A DNA stretch of 64,000 bases from Phenylobacterium sp. GTDB taxonomy: Bacteria > Pseudomonadota > Alphaproteobacteria > Caulobacterales > Caulobacteraceae. Shown piece after piece: positions 1 through 9,096 of the stretch. The notes beneath the pieces were generated by a model, which saw nothing but the letters and a program-made list of their open reading frames with translations, made no database searches and was not told where the DNA came from. A program made the translations under genes and the position numbers. The DNA is taken from positions 143,933-207,932 of the forward strand of contig NZ_JACESE010000006.1 in the NCBI RefSeq assembly GCF_013911965.1, read 5' to 3'. The number at the start of each line of letters is the position of its first letter. Position 1 is the first letter of the stretch.

Positions 1-705
1 CCAGCTCATGTCGGTGACGTGCAGCAGGCCGTCGATGCCGCCCAGGTCCACGAACGCGCCGTAGTCGGTGATGTTCTTGACCACGCCTTCGCGGACTTCG
101 CCTTCCTGCAGCTGGGCCACCAGCTCGGTGCGCTGCTCGGCGCGGGCTTCTTCCAGGATGGCGCGGCGCGAGACGACGATGTTGCCGCGCGGACGGTCCA
201 TCTTGAGGATGGCGAAGGGCTGTTCCTTGCCCATCAGCGGGCCGACGTCGCGGACCGGACGGATGTCCACCTGGCTGCCCGGCAGGAAGGCCGAGGCGCC
301 GCCGAGGTCGACGGTGAAGCCGCCCTTCACGCGGCCGACGATGGCGCCCATCACCGGCTCGTTCTTGGCGTAGACGCCTTCCAGGCGCGTCCAGGCCTCT
401 TCGCGGCGGGCCTTGTCGCGGCTGATCACCGCTTCGCCCATGGCGTTCTCGACGCGCTCGAGGAAGACCTCGACGGTGTCGCCGGCGGCGACGGTCGGCT
501 TGCCGTCGTCGGTCAGGCCGAATTCCTTCAGCTGGACCCGACCCTCGGTCTTCAGGCCCACGTCGATGATGGCGAAGTCCTTCTCGACGCCCACGACCTT
601 GCCCTGGACGACGGTGCCTTCCATGAAGTCACGACCGCCGAGGGACTCGTCCAGCAGGGCGGCGAAATCGTCGCGCGAGGGGTTCAGGCTCATATCGTCA
701 GCCAT
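1..705 (-). CDS. rpsA: 30S ribosomal protein S1, N-terminal 235 residues (3' end outside window)
   Basis: Ribosomal protein S1 binds mRNA on the small subunit and helps initiation on structured or weak leaders. The visible part has a short N-terminal arm, then S1 RNA-binding repeats at about residues 29-95 and 111-178, and the start of a third repeat at about 199 (GIVKNITDYGAFVDLGG). The reading frame is open to the window edge, so the last repeats and the stop codon are missing here. The ATG at 703-705 gives MADDMSLNPSRDDF, typical of alphaproteobacterial S1. Only a weak A-rich Shine-Dalgarno precedes it. The gene follows cmk on the same strand, the usual order. Confidence 0.96.
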   Translation of the reverse strand, partial: MADDMSLNPSRDDFAALLDESLGGRDFMEGTVVQGKVVGVEKDFAIIDVGLKTEGRVQLKEFGLTDDGKPTVAAGDTVEVFLERVENAMGEAVISRDKARREEAWTRLEGVYAKNEPVMGAIVGRVKGGFTVDLGGASAFLPGSQVDIRPVRDVGPLMGKEQPFAILKMDRPRGNIVVSRRAILEEARAEQRTELVAQLQEGEVREGVVKNITDYGAFVDLGGIDGLLHVTDMSW

Positions 706-891
706 AGTGTTCTTTCGTTCGAATGACGGCGGACGCCCCGGCCGCGAACGGTCCTTGGGCGGAATCCCGACGTCAGGTTAGGGGTTGGACCGAAGGCGCA
801 GGCGATCCCCGCGCGGGATGAATTCGCCCGCAGCCGTACGAGGGAAAGGCGCGGTTGGATTTGCTCGGCCAGGCTCCCGCAGGGGGAACGA

Positions 892-1530
892 TCAGCCGGC
901 GCGCGCCGCCTCGACGATGCGGCGGGCCGCATCGGCGGCTTGGTCTATAGTCATTTCCGAGGTGTCCAGCAAGACGGCGTCGGGGGCCGGCCGCATGGGC
1001 GCGGCCGAACGGCCGGCGTCGCGCTCGTCCCGGCGGCGGATGTCGGCGAGCACCTCGTCCAGGCTGACCGCCTCGCCCTGGCCGGTCAGCTGGCGCCAGC
1101 GGCGCTCGGCGCGGACCTCGGGCTTGGCGGTGACATAGAGCTTGGCCGGCGCCTGGGGACAGATGACCGTGCCCATGTCGCGCCCGTCGAGCACCGCCCC
1201 GCCCGGCTGGGCGGCGAAGTCCCGCTGCAGGGCCAGCAGCACCTCGCGCACCTTCGGGTGGACGGCGACCCGGCTGGCCGCCTCGCCCGCGCCGCGGGTG
1301 CGGAATTCCGGATCGGCGAGCTGGGCCGCGGTGAGGGCGGCGGCCGTCCGGGCGGCGGCGGCCTCGTCGTCGAGATCGCCGCCGGCGCGCTGCAGCAGGA
1401 CCCCGACCGCCCGGTAGAGCAGGCCGGAATCGAGCACCGGCAAGCCGTAGCGGCGCCCGAGCCCGCCGGCGATCGTGCCCTTGCCGGAGGCGGCGGGCCC
1501 GTCGACCGTTATGACGAAGCCCGCGCTCAT
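892..1530 (-). CDS. cmk: Cytidylate kinase
   Basis: Phosphorylates CMP and dCMP with ATP in the cytosol (pyrimidine nucleotide recycling). The 212 residues open with a P-loop GPAASGKGT at about 11-19, followed by [11 protein letters not shown] and the nucleotide-binding [11 protein letters not shown], all standard for the family, and the length is normal. The start codon lies inside the aroA stop region: ATGA is shared, a 4-bp overlap, so translation of cmk is probably coupled to aroA. A gap of 186 bp then leads to rpsA, enough room for a separate rpsA promoter. Confidence 0.96.
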   Translation of the reverse strand: MSAGFVITVDGPAASGKGTIAGGLGRRYGLPVLDSGLLYRAVGVLLQRAGGDLDDEAAAARTAAALTAAQLADPEFRTRGAGEAASRVAVHPKVREVLLALQRDFAAQPGGAVLDGRDMGTVICPQAPAKLYVTAKPEVRAERRWRQLTGQGEAVSLDEVLADIRRRDERDAGRSAAPMRPAPDAVLLDTSEMTIDQAADAARRIVEAARAG

Positions 1531-2873
1531 GCCGGCGCCAGCCCGGCCGGCCTCAGGTCGCCCCCCAGGCCCTGCATCATTTCGACGAAGCCCGGGAAGC
1601 TGGTGGCGATCATGCCGGGCTCGTCGACGCTGACCGGCGCCTCGGCTGCCAGGCCCAGCACCAGGTGCGACATGGCGATGCGGTGGTCGCCGTGCGTCGT
1701 GACCCGCGCGCCGCCGGCCACGGGATGATTGCCGCGCGAGGTTCCGGCGACGATCAGGCCTTCCGGCTCCTCCTCGACGCCGACGCCGCAGGCGGCGAGG
1801 CCGGCGGCGGTGAGCGCGATGCGGTCGCTTTCCTTGACCCGCATCTCGCCGATGCCGCGCATGACGGTGGGCCCCTCGGCGAAGGCCGCGGCGATGGCGA
1901 GGATGGGGTATTCGTCGATCATGGCCGGCGCCCGCTCGGGCGGAACGACCACGCCGCGCAGGGCCGAATGGCGCGCAGTGACGTCGCCCACCTGGTCGCC
2001 GCCCTCCTCCCGCGCGTTGGAGATGACGAGGTCGGCGCCCATTTCCTGAAGCGTCGTGAAGAGGGCCGCGCGCAGCGGATTGAGCAGCACGCCCTCCACG
2101 GTCACCTCCGAGCCCGGGGTGATCAGGGCCGCCACCAGCGGGAAGGCGGCCGAGGACGGATCGCCCGGAACCTTGACCTGGGCGCCGGTCAGCTTCTGGC
2201 CGCCGGCCACGCGGATGCGGCGCGCCCCGTCGGCGGCGCGTTCGACGCTCACCTCCGCCCCGAAGGCGCGCAGCATGCGCTCGGTATGGTCGCGGGTGGC
2301 TTCGGGCTCGATCACCTCGGCGCCGCCGGCCGCGGAGAGCCCGGCCAGCAGGACGGCCGACTTCACCTGGGCCGAGGGTTCGGGCAGGCGGTAGGCGATG
2401 GTCTTCAGATCACCGCCCCGGAGCGTCAGCGGCAGGCGGCCGCCGGTGCGGCACAGCCAGGCGGCGCCCATCTCGCCCAGCGGCTTGAGCACCCGGTTCA
2501 TGGGCCGGCCGCGGAGAGAGGAATCGCCGGTGAAGGTGGCGCAGAGGGGAAAGCCCGCCGCCGCGCCCATGATCAGCCGCACGCCCGTACCGGCGTTGCC
2601 GCAGTCGACCACGTCCGCCGGCTCGGAAAAGCCGCCCCGGCCCTGCACCCGCCAGCGGCCCTCGCCCAGGCGCTCGACCTGCGCGCCGAAGGCGGCCATG
2701 GCCGCGGCGGTGCGCTTGACGTCCTCGCCCTCCAGAAGGCCCTCGATCTCGGTGGTCCCCGTCGCCAGGGCGCCGAGGATGAGCGACCGGTGGGAAATCG
2801 ACTTGTCGCCGGGGGCGCGCACGCGCCCCCTCAGCGGGCCGCCGCGCGTCGCGGTCAGTCCTGCCGCCGCCAT
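1527..2873 (-). CDS. aroA: 3-phosphoshikimate 1-carboxyvinyltransferase (EPSP synthase)
   Basis: Transfers enolpyruvyl from PEP to shikimate-3-phosphate in aromatic amino acid synthesis. The 448 residues begin [16 protein letters not shown]; an open frame runs further upstream but only as the antisense of the next gene, so the ATG at 2871-2873 is chosen. Visible motifs are [45 protein letters not shown] and [14 protein letters not shown] and SAQ-x-K are class II (CP4-like) signatures. The PEP-loop residue is Gly (NAGTG), where CP4 has Ala, and the fourth class II motif N-x-T-R reads NPLR. It is first in an aroA-cmk-rpsA run. Confidence 0.96.
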   Translation of the reverse strand: MAAAGLTATRGGPLRGRVRAPGDKSISHRSLILGALATGTTEIEGLLEGEDVKRTAAAMAAFGAQVERLGEGRWRVQGRGGFSEPADVVDCGNAGTGVRLIMGAAAGFPLCATFTGDSSLRGRPMNRVLKPLGEMGAAWLCRTGGRLPLTLRGGDLKTIAYRLPEPSAQVKSAVLLAGLSAAGGAEVIEPEATRDHTERMLRAFGAEVSVERAADGARRIRVAGGQKLTGAQVKVPGDPSSAAFPLVAALITPGSEVTVEGVLLNPLRAALFTTLQEMGADLVISNAREEGGDQVGDVTARHSALRGVVVPPERAPAMIDEYPILAIAAAFAEGPTVMRGIGEMRVKESDRIALTAAGLAACGVGVEEEPEGLIVAGTSRGNHPVAGGARVTTHGDHRIAMSHLVLGLAAEAPVSVDEPGMIATSFPGFVEMMQGLGGDLRPAGLAPA

Positions 2874-2993
2874 GGATTTCGAAGCCTCCTCTAAGGCTTG
2901 CCGTTTTTCCGAGGGGGTTTGCTTTTGACAGCCGCCCTGGCCCGTGGCAAGGGAGCCCGCTCTTAAGAAACCGCTCTCCAGGGGATCGCCTAC

Positions 2994-3482
2994 GTGGCCA
3001 ATCCAGAGCTGGGCGCCAAGCAGGTTTGCCCCAATTGCCAGGCCAAGTTCTACGACTTGAACAAGCGCCCGGCTGTCTGCCCGAAGTGTCATACCGAGTT
3101 CGACCCTGACGAGGCGGTTCGCAGCCGCCGCGTGCGTGGTCGCGCCGCGGCGCCGGAACACGAGGCCGAGGACGAGGATCGCGAGGATCAGGTCAAGGGT
3201 CGCGCCGCCGCCGATGACGAGGACGAGGACGAGGAAGTCCGCGCCCCCGAAATCGACGAGGAGGCCGACGACGTCGCCTCGACCGACGATGACGACGACG
3301 ACACCCGCGAACCGGCCGAACGGGCCGGCAAGAAGCACGGTCCGGCGGACGACATCAGCGACTTCGGCGACGACGAGGACCTCGAGGACGACGAGGACGA
3401 AGACGTGCCCTTCCTCGAGGACGAGGAGGAGGATTTCGACGACTCCGAGATCGACGGAATCGGGGAAGACGACGAGGACTAA
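2994..3482 (+). CDS. TIGR02300 (FYDLN) family acidic zinc-ribbon protein
   Basis: A 162-residue protein of a small alphaproteobacterial family with no settled function. Residues 10-38 form a zinc ribbon with two CxxC pairs ([19 protein letters not shown], then PKC) and include the family-defining FYDLN. The rest is a very acidic low-complexity tail rich in Asp and Glu, probably disordered. The start is GTG at 2994, preceded by AGGGG at about 2980. It is divergent from aroA across about 120 bp, which must hold both promoters. The two-CxxC head plus acidic tail could suit a nucleic-acid or chaperone-like role, but that is a guess. Confidence 0.9.
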   Translation: MANPELGAKQVCPNCQAKFYDLNKRPAVCPKCHTEFDPDEAVRSRRVRGRAAAPEHEAEDEDREDQVKGRAAADDEDEDEEVRAPEIDEEADDVASTDDDDDDTREPAERAGKKHGPADDISDFGDDEDLEDDEDEDVPFLEDEEEDFDDSEIDGIGEDDED

Positions 3483-3547
3483 AGGACGCAGAAAAAAGCC
3501 CGAAAATGGTGCTTGATCACGTCCCGACCTTTGACTAGGTTCCGCGC

Positions 3548-3577
3548 CTCTTCGGGCGGCGACCCCCGCCCGAAGAG
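3548..3577 (+). terminator. Hairpin between TIGR02300 gene and tRNA-Ala
   Basis: A perfect 12-bp stem (CTCTTCGGGCGG paired with CCGCCCGAAGAG) with a 6-nt loop. It lacks a clear T-tract. It may end the upstream transcript or serve as a processing site before the tRNA. Confidence 0.5.
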
Positions 3578-3587
3578 CCCAGGACCT

Positions 3588-3663
3588 GGGGCTATAGCTC
3601 AGTTGGTAGAGCGCTTGAATGGCATTCAAGAGGTCAGCGGTTCGACTCCGCTTAGCTCCACCA
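3588..3663 (+). tRNA. tRNA-Ala (anticodon GGC)
   Basis: A complete 76-nt cloverleaf with encoded CCA. The acceptor GGGGCTA pairs with TAGCTCC (one G-T wobble), and the anticodon stem CTTGA/TCAAG encloses loop ATGGCAT, giving anticodon GGC. The T-arm AGCGG-TTCGACT-CCGCT is regular. The 3' half from the anticodon loop onward is duplicated at 31238-31284, so this gene is the integration target of the island and has been kept whole by the duplication. Confidence 0.96.
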
Positions 3664-3665
3664 TG
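3619..3665 (+). repeat. Left attachment-site repeat (attL core)
   Basis: 47 bp, from the anticodon loop of tRNA-Ala to two bases past CCA, identical to 31238-31284. The flanking bases differ on both sides (A versus C before, G versus A after), which fixes the limits. Confidence 0.95.
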
Positions 3666-3666
3666 G

Positions 3667-3702
3667 ACCCCGCCAGTAAACCACTGGCGGGGTTCGCCTT
3701 TT
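3667..3702 (+). terminator. Terminator downstream of tRNA-Ala, carried by the island
   Basis: An 11-bp perfect stem (ACCCCGCCAGT/ACTGGCGGGGT) with loop AAACC and tail TTCGCCTTTTC. The same tail follows a different hairpin after the right att repeat (31287-31321), so the island end supplies a replacement terminator for the tRNA gene. Confidence 0.75.
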
Positions 3703-3756
3703 CTGGAATGTCGCGCCCCTCAATCGAAGTCGGACTGGACTACGGTCGAGCTTTAG

Positions 3757-3774
3757 GTACCACCGAGGTACCAT
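3757..3774. repeat. Candidate integrase/excisionase arm site, left
   Basis: GGTACCACCGAGGTACCA: two GGTACCA units 11 bp apart, about one helical turn. It lies 91 bp inside the left att core. A copy with one mismatch is at 31087-31104. Function is inferred from position and duplication only. Confidence 0.5.
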
Positions 3775-4131
3775 TCGGAGCGTGAACAATCGGGGCGTTT
3801 CGCCGCATCTCCGGCCGTGCCAGCGCTTTTCAAGTTGGAGAGCGAGTCGGCGTCTTCCCCAGACATCGGCGGGCCGCATGGGGCCGCCGCCGGTTCGCGC
3901 CGATCGGCATGTCGGCACGGAGATCATTGGCTTGGCCCGGCTTTGTTGAGGTGGACCGAAAGTTCCGGGCGCTGGCGCCTCGAAGAACGGTGGGTTTTGC
4001 GAGCGAGAGGCAGGCCGCGACGGAGATTGACACGTGGCTCTGGCAATCTCTATCTGAACTCATGGGGTGTGCGATCTCCCCACGAGGCGTCATGCTGAAT
4101 CATCGCGTCCCCTCGAGTATCCGGACGCCGC
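3775..4131. other. Island left-end noncoding stretch upstream of chrB
   Basis: I see no recognisable gene here. Short open frames on both strands match nothing I know. The right part contains the likely chrB promoter (4027-4056). Confidence 0.5.
4027..4056 (+). promoter_or_regulatory. Candidate sigma70-type promoter for the chr operon
   Basis: TTGACA at 4027-4032, then 17-18 bp, then CTATCTG at 4050-4056, about 75 bp before the chrB ATG. Whether ChrB or another regulator binds here cannot be seen. Confidence 0.4.
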
Positions 4132-4947
4132 ATGCCTGCTCTCAACACCATCACATCTGATAAGCTCGGCCGCCTGATCGGCACACCATCCTGCCCAGCG
4201 CTCATAGACCTTCGGCCTGGGCGGCCTGATCTGTTGCCAGGCTCGCTACGGTGCCCTGCCGAGACCGTCGAAGACTGGAGCGGCGCGATCAGCGCCCCCG
4301 CCGTCGTGATCTGCGGCGATGGCGCGGAAGCCAGTCCGGGCGTCGCGGCCTACCTGCGCAGCCGCGGGGTGGAGGCCGAGGTGCTGGAAGGCGGCATCAA
4401 GGCCTGGACAGCGCAGGGTCAGCCGCTGGTCCGCGAATCGGCGCTGCCGCCTCGGGACCGCCTCGGCCGGACCGTGTGGGTGACGCGCGCGCGGCCCAAG
4501 GTCGATCGTATCGCCTGCCCGTGGCTGATCCGTCGCTTTGTCGACCCCGAGGCTCTGATCCTCTACGTCGCGCCAGGCGAGGTCGCGCGTGTCGCCGAGC
4601 AACTGCAGGCGGCGCCGTTCGATGTCGACGGCGTGTTCTGGAGCCATCGCGGTGCGCTTTGCACCTTTGACGTCATGGTCGAGGAGTTTGGGCTTGCGCG
4701 CTTGCCCGGCCTCGGCCGGCTCGCTGAAGTCGTCCGTGGGGCCGACACCGGTCATCCCGAGATCGCGCCCCAGGCGGCAGGGCTTTTGGCAGCCTCCCTG
4801 GGACTTTCGCGCATGTTCAGCAGCGATGAGGAGCAACTCGCCGCGGGCATGCTGCTTTACGACGCCTTCTTCCGCTGGGCCCGCGACGCCTGGGAGGAGA
4901 CCCACACCTGGGAGTCTCACCTTCCCAAGGGGAGAGCGCGCACATGA
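4132..4947 (+). CDS. chrB: Chromate resistance protein ChrB, rhodanese-ChrB fusion
   Basis: ChrB-family proteins are chromate-responsive regulators or accessory factors of the ChrA exporter. This 271-residue form has a rhodanese-like domain at about 1-105, with Cys61 (ICGDG) at the sulfur-carrying position and the motif LEGGIKAW. The ChrB C-terminal domain follows from about 117 (ARPKVDRIACPWLIRRF). The ATG at 4132 gives a plausible start, but no strong Shine-Dalgarno is visible. It overlaps chrA by 4 bp (ATGA), so the two are translated together. It is the first gene of the metal block. A purely enzymatic sulfur-transfer role is also possible. Confidence 0.88.
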   Translation: MPALNTITSDKLGRLIGTPSCPALIDLRPGRPDLLPGSLRCPAETVEDWSGAISAPAVVICGDGAEASPGVAAYLRSRGVEAEVLEGGIKAWTAQGQPLVRESALPPRDRLGRTVWVTRARPKVDRIACPWLIRRFVDPEALILYVAPGEVARVAEQLQAAPFDVDGVFWSHRGALCTFDVMVEEFGLARLPGLGRLAEVVRGADTGHPEIAPQAAGLLAASLGLSRMFSSDEEQLAAGMLLYDAFFRWARDAWEETHTWESHLPKGRART

Positions 4948-6347
4948 GCGCCATGGCTACAGACCCCGGAACCAGTGGCCAGGCTGGCGCCCACGGCATC
5001 CCCTTTCGGGAGGCCGTCGCCGTTTGGGCGCGGATCGCGGCCCTGAGCTTCGGCGGCCCGGCAGGACAGATCGCCGTGATGCATCGCATCCTGGTCGATG
5101 AGAAGCGCTGGATCGGCGAGGAGCGCTTTCTGCACGCGCTCAACTACTGCATGCTCCTGCCGGGGCCCGAGGCCCAGCAGTTGGCCATCTACATCGGCTG
5201 GCTGCTGCACAAGACCAAGGGTGGTCTGGTCGCCGGAACCCTCTTCGTACTGCCCGGCTTTGTCGCCATTCTGGCGCTCAGTTATGTCTACGTCCTGCTC
5301 GAGGACGTCGCCCTCATTGAGGGCCTGTTCTTCGGCCTCAAGGCGGCGGTGCTGGCCGTCGTCCTCCAGGCCGTCGTCCGCGTGGGCTCGCGCGCGCTGA
5401 AGAACAACGTCATGCGCGGCATCGCCGTCGCCGCCTTCGTCGCCATCTTCTTCCTCGACGCGCCGTTTCCGCTGATCGTGCTCATCGCCGCATTGGCCGG
5501 TTACGCCGGCGGGCGCGCGGGCCTGCCGGCCTTCAAGGGCGGGGGCGGACACGGCGCGGCCAAGGGCGAGGTCGTGCATGACCGTGACACCGCGCTCGGC
5601 GAACACCTGCCCGAGCACGCCAAGCCCAACCTTGGATGGTCGCTGCGAATCTCTGGTGCGCTACTGCTTCTCTGGCTCGCCCCGGTCGCTGCCTTGTTCG
5701 TCTTGGCCGGGCCGGATGACGTGTTCACCCGTATCGCCACCTTCTTCAGCCAGATGGCGGTCGTCACCTTCGGCGGCGCCTACGCCGTCCTCGCCTATGT
5801 GGCGCAAGAGGCCGTAGAGACCTTCGGTTGGCTACAGCCCGGCGAAATGCTGGACGGCCTCGGCATGGCCGAGACTACCCCGGGCCCCCTCATCATGGTC
5901 ACCCAGTTCGTCGGCTTTCTGGCGGCGTTCCGCGACGCGACCGGCCTGCCGCCGTTGGTGGCAGCGACCCTCGGCGCCGTCCTGACCACCTGGGTCACCT
6001 TCGTCCCCTGCTTCCTCTGGATCTTCGCCGGCGCCCCGTTTGTAGAGCGCTTGAGAGGTAACGCGGCGCTCTCCTCGGCGTTGACGGCGATCACGGCGGC
6101 CGTCGTTGGCGTAATCCTCAATCTTGCGCTCTGGTTCGCAGTCCACGCGCTCTTCGGTCAAGTCCGGGAAGTCCCCTTCGCCATGGGGGCGTTCAGCGTG
6201 CCGGTGCTCGGCACGCTGAACCTAGCCGCCGCTGTGCTCTCGCTCGGCGCGATCATCGCTATCTTCCGTTTCAAGGCCGGCGTTTTGCCGGTGCTCGGCG
6301 CCTGCGCGGTGCTCGGGGCAATCTACGGATTGGCTCAGCTTGCCTAG
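4944..6347 (+). CDS. chrA: Chromate transporter ChrA (island copy)
   Basis: Inner-membrane CHR-family exporter that removes chromate from the cytoplasm. It is the long-chain form (467 residues) with two homologous CHR domains: the first at about 17-185 with [13 protein letters not shown] and [10 protein letters not shown], the second at about 255-465 with [14 protein letters not shown] and [15 protein letters not shown] hydrophilic loop around 190-225 joins them. Length and motifs are intact. A clearly related second chrA lies just outside the island at 33932-35299, sharing the same motif blocks. A 47-bp gap leads to the superoxide dismutase gene. Confidence 0.94.
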   Translation: MSAMATDPGTSGQAGAHGIPFREAVAVWARIAALSFGGPAGQIAVMHRILVDEKRWIGEERFLHALNYCMLLPGPEAQQLAIYIGWLLHKTKGGLVAGTLFVLPGFVAILALSYVYVLLEDVALIEGLFFGLKAAVLAVVLQAVVRVGSRALKNNVMRGIAVAAFVAIFFLDAPFPLIVLIAALAGYAGGRAGLPAFKGGGGHGAAKGEVVHDRDTALGEHLPEHAKPNLGWSLRISGALLLLWLAPVAALFVLAGPDDVFTRIATFFSQMAVVTFGGAYAVLAYVAQEAVETFGWLQPGEMLDGLGMAETTPGPLIMVTQFVGFLAAFRDATGLPPLVAATLGAVLTTWVTFVPCFLWIFAGAPFVERLRGNAALSSALTAITAAVVGVILNLALWFAVHALFGQVREVPFAMGAFSVPVLGTLNLAAAVLSLGAIIAIFRFKAGVLPVLGACAVLGAIYGLAQLA

Positions 6348-6394
6348 CGGACCGGAGAGAAGAAGCGTCAAAGAACACCATAGTGGAGGTCGAG

Positions 6395-7087
6395 ATGAGC
6401 AACCCTGAACTGGACCGGCGAGCGATGCTGGGCGCGGGCGCCTTGGCGGCCGCCGCGCTGACCGCAGCGCCAGCCAACGCACAGCCGTCAACCGCTGCCG
6501 CCTTTCAGCCCAAGCCCCTGCCGTTCAACCCGGCGGCCGTGCCGGGGCTGTCGGAGAAGCTGCTGCGCAGCCACTTCGACAACAACTACACGGGCGCGGT
6601 TCGCCGGCTCGGGCAGATCGAGGCGCAGCTCTCCGGCCTGACCCCCGCCAGCACGCCCGGCTTTCAGCTGAACGGGCTGAAGCGCGAGGAGCTCATCGCC
6701 TGGAATTCGATGATCCTGCACGAGGTCTATTTCGCGAGCCTTGGCCAGCCAGCCGGGCCATCCGGCGCGCTCGCGACGGCGCTGGAGCGGGATTTCGGCA
6801 GCCACGACCGGTGGGCGGCAGAGTTTGCGTCGACCGGAAAGGCGCTCGGCGGCGGATCCGGCTGGGTGCTGCTGACCTGGAGCCCGCGGGACCGCAGGCT
6901 GGTGAATACCTGGGCGTCCGATCACACCCAGACCCTCGCCGGCGGCGCGCCGTTGCTGGCGCTCGACATGTATGAACACGCCTATCACATGGACTTCGGG
7001 GCCGCGGCCGGCGCCTATGTCGACGCCTTCATGAAGGCGCTCAACTGGCGGAGCGCCAGCGAAGCTTATGCGCGGCTCGCCGCGTGA
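6395..7087 (+). CDS. chrC: Exported Fe/Mn superoxide dismutase (ChrC type)
   Basis: Converts superoxide to peroxide and oxygen; as the third gene after chrB-chrA it matches ChrC of known chromate transposons, where it counters superoxide from Cr(VI) reduction. The 230 residues start with a twin-arginine-like leader (DRRAMLGAGALAAAAL, cleavage near ANA-Q), so export to the periplasm is likely. The four metal ligands are visible as His60 (RSHFDNNY), His109, Asp191 and His195 (DMYEHAYHMD). The ATG at 6395 is preferred over GTG at 6383 because GGAGG at 6386 fits only the former. Metal preference cannot be decided by eye. Confidence 0.88.
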   Translation: MSNPELDRRAMLGAGALAAAALTAAPANAQPSTAAAFQPKPLPFNPAAVPGLSEKLLRSHFDNNYTGAVRRLGQIEAQLSGLTPASTPGFQLNGLKREELIAWNSMILHEVYFASLGQPAGPSGALATALERDFGSHDRWAAEFASTGKALGGGSGWVLLTWSPRDRRLVNTWASDHTQTLAGGAPLLALDMYEHAYHMDFGAAAGAYVDAFMKALNWRSASEAYARLAA

Positions 7088-7109
7088 TGGCGGCCGCCGA
7101 TTGTAGGTC

Positions 7110-7538
7110 ATGACGTTCAGCGGTAAGCAAGGCGTCGTGGTGCAGGTCAGCCGCCTTCTAGCCCGCCTCCTGGGTGTGATGCTTCTCGTGGTCGCGGTGG
7201 CCTCTCCGGCCGTGCCGATGGATGCGCATGCCGCCGCGCACCGGGTCTCCAGCGTCGACGCCACGCACCATCATCATCACGATGCCAGCGGCGCGGTGGT
7301 GGCCGACGACCACCATCATCGTCATGAGTCTGGCGCGCCGGCCGACGACGACAAGGCCGACAGCGACGGCGGCCATCATCACCTGCCCATCGGACAGATC
7401 CTGTTCGAGGTCGCGCCGCCGCCGGCCCATTTCGGCGTGATCATCGCCGCCACCGAAATCAAGCAGACGATCGGCAGCGAACGCGCTCTGCCTGACATCG
7501 CGCCCGCGCCGCCCAACCGACCACCGCGCTCCAGCTGA
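7110..7538 (+). CDS. Small His-rich exported protein, probable metal binder
   Basis: A 142-residue protein with a hydrophobic leader (residues 13-35, ending near DAHA) and a mature part dense in His and Asp, including runs of five and three His. The C-terminal third (GQILFEVAPPPAHFG) is not His-rich. Its place just before the RND efflux genes suggests periplasmic metal sensing, buffering or delivery to the pump, as proposed for CzcI/CzcE-type leaders, but I do not recognise a named family. GTG codons at 7137 and 7140 are alternative starts that would give a shorter leader. Confidence 0.7.
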   Translation: MTFSGKQGVVVQVSRLLARLLGVMLLVVAVASPAVPMDAHAAAHRVSSVDATHHHHHDASGAVVADDHHHRHESGAPADDDKADSDGGHHHLPIGQILFEVAPPPAHFGVIIAATEIKQTIGSERALPDIAPAPPNRPPRSS

Positions 7539-7602
7539 TCGCTCGGCGCCGCGCGCATCCGTGAAGGATGCGCCTGGCGCGCCTTGCTGTCTGGAGCTCA
7601 AC

Positions 7603-8832
7603 ATGCCTTTTCGCCTGCCTGCCGCGCGACTGCGCGGTCTATCCCTCATCCTGCTGACCGCGTGTCCCGCCGCCACGGCGGCGGCGCAGACCGCGCCCGT
7701 GCGCCTCACCGAGGCGCAAGCCATTGAGCGGGCCCTGCGCGACCCGGACTTCTCTGCTGGCGCCGCCGCCCGCATTGATGCGGCGCGGGCCGAGGCCCGC
7801 AGCATCACAAGGTTCGACAACCCGAGCGTCAGCGCCCGGCGCGGCGAGATTTCGGGGCCGGCGCAGGACGAGGTCGAAACAGAGATCGGCCTGGTGCAAC
7901 CCTTCGATCTTGCTGGCCGCCGCTCAGCGCTGCGCGCCGCCGCCGGCGCCGAGGCCAATGCGGTGGAGGCCGAGATGACGCGCAAGGCGCAGGAGCGCCG
8001 CGCAGAGGTTCGCCGCGCCTATGCGGGCTGCGCGGTCGCGACCGAGACGGCGGCCTTGAAACGGACCCTCGTTTCGCGGCTCGCGGCCGCCGAACGGATC
8101 GTCGCGGCCCGCGCGGGCGCCGGCGACACGGCGGTCTATGACCTGCGCCGTGTCCGCGTCGAAGGCCGCAGCGCCGCCGCTGAAGCCGACCTGGCGGAAG
8201 GCGAGGCCGCCTCGGCTTGCACGGCGCTGGAGAGTCTGACCCGCACACCGGGCGCTCGTCCCGAAGGTCCGCCCGTCCCGCCGGCCGCCGCCGCCGTCGC
8301 CAGCGCCTTGCGCAGCGACCTCGCCGCGCGGGAGCAGCGGCTCGAGGCGGCGGATTTCGCGGTGCGCGCGGCGGAGCGATCGCGGATTCCAGAGCTTGAA
8401 GTCGGCCTCGGCTGGCGGCGGCTGGAAGTCGCGGGCCTCGAAGCGAACGGTCCGCAGATCTCCGTCGGCGCGACCATTCCCCTGTTCGATCGCGGCTCGG
8501 CCAGCGTCGCCGCCGCCCGCGCCCGGCAGAAGGCGGAGGCCGCCGAGCTGGCCCTGGCCCGGCGGCGGATCGAAGCGGAAACGGCGGCGGCCCAGGCGCG
8601 ATCAGATGCGGTCGCACGGGCGCTCGCCAGCAGCCGGAGCGCCCGCGATGACGCCGCCCGCCTCGGCCAGATCGCCGAGACGGCCTACGAGGCCGGCGAG
8701 ACCGGCGTCACCGAACTGGTGGACGCCTATCGCGCGGCCCACGACGCGGAACTTTCAACCCTCGAGCTGACGGGGCGGGCCATCCAGGCCGCGATCGAGC
8801 TCGAACTGGCCCAAGGAGGACCTACCCCATGA
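7603..8832 (+). CDS. RND heavy-metal efflux outer membrane factor (CzcC-like, TolC family)
   Basis: Outer membrane channel of a tripartite metal exporter. The 409 residues have a signal peptide (to about AAAQ, residue 29), then two OEP repeats made of long coiled-coil helices, very Ala/Arg-rich. The start at ATG 7603 is supported by GGAG 7-8 bp before; an in-frame GTG at 7561 would add 14 residues ahead of the signal peptide. It ends with ELAQGGPTP and overlaps the next gene by 4 bp (ATGA). Substrate cannot be told from this subunit. Confidence 0.88.
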   Translation: MPFRLPAARLRGLSLILLTACPAATAAAQTAPVRLTEAQAIERALRDPDFSAGAAARIDAARAEARSITRFDNPSVSARRGEISGPAQDEVETEIGLVQPFDLAGRRSALRAAAGAEANAVEAEMTRKAQERRAEVRRAYAGCAVATETAALKRTLVSRLAAAERIVAARAGAGDTAVYDLRRVRVEGRSAAAEADLAEGEAASACTALESLTRTPGARPEGPPVPPAAAAVASALRSDLAAREQRLEAADFAVRAAERSRIPELEVGLGWRRLEVAGLEANGPQISVGATIPLFDRGSASVAAARARQKAEAAELALARRRIEAETAAAQARSDAVARALASSRSARDDAARLGQIAETAYEAGETGVTELVDAYRAAHDAELSTLELTGRAIQAAIELELAQGGPTP

Positions 8833-9086
8833 AGATGCAAACCCTGCTCGCCGTGGCGACCGCAGCCGCCCTCTGCGCCTGCTCGCCGGCGCAAGAGCCC
8901 ACCGAGACCAAGACCGAGCCGGCCGCCGCCGCGGCCCCCGCGACCGATGCGGCCGCGACGCCGGCGGCCGCCGACGCCAAGGCTCACCCCGACGACGATG
9001 CGGCGGCGCCGGCCGCCGACGACCACGCCCACGACGAGAAGGGCGATCACTCCCACGACGGCGAAGACGCCGACCACAAGCACTAG
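8829..9086 (+). CDS. Small His-rich lipoprotein in the efflux operon
   Basis: 85 residues with a lipoprotein signal (lipobox ALCAC, Cys at about 18), an Ala/Pro/Thr-rich linker, and a C-terminal stretch of His, Asp and Glu (DDHAHDEKGDHSHDGEDADHKH in part). It would sit on a membrane facing the periplasm and could bind metal close to the pump. It shares ATGA with the efflux channel gene and ends 10 bp before the adaptor gene, so it is part of the same transcript. I do not know a named family. Confidence 0.75.
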   Translation: MKMQTLLAVATAAALCACSPAQEPTETKTEPAAAAAPATDAAATPAAADAKAHPDDDAAAPAADDHAHDEKGDHSHDGEDADHKH

Positions 9087-9096
9087 AGGATCACCC

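Noticed and set aside
2874-3629. N-terminal extension of aroA by about 250 codons
   Set aside because: The added part is the antisense of the acidic TIGR02300 gene and tRNA region, and the family N-terminus begins at 2873.
3909-4160. Short frames upstream of chrB as a possible gene remnant
   Set aside because: No recognisable family in any frame and no good ribosome site; treated as noncoding.
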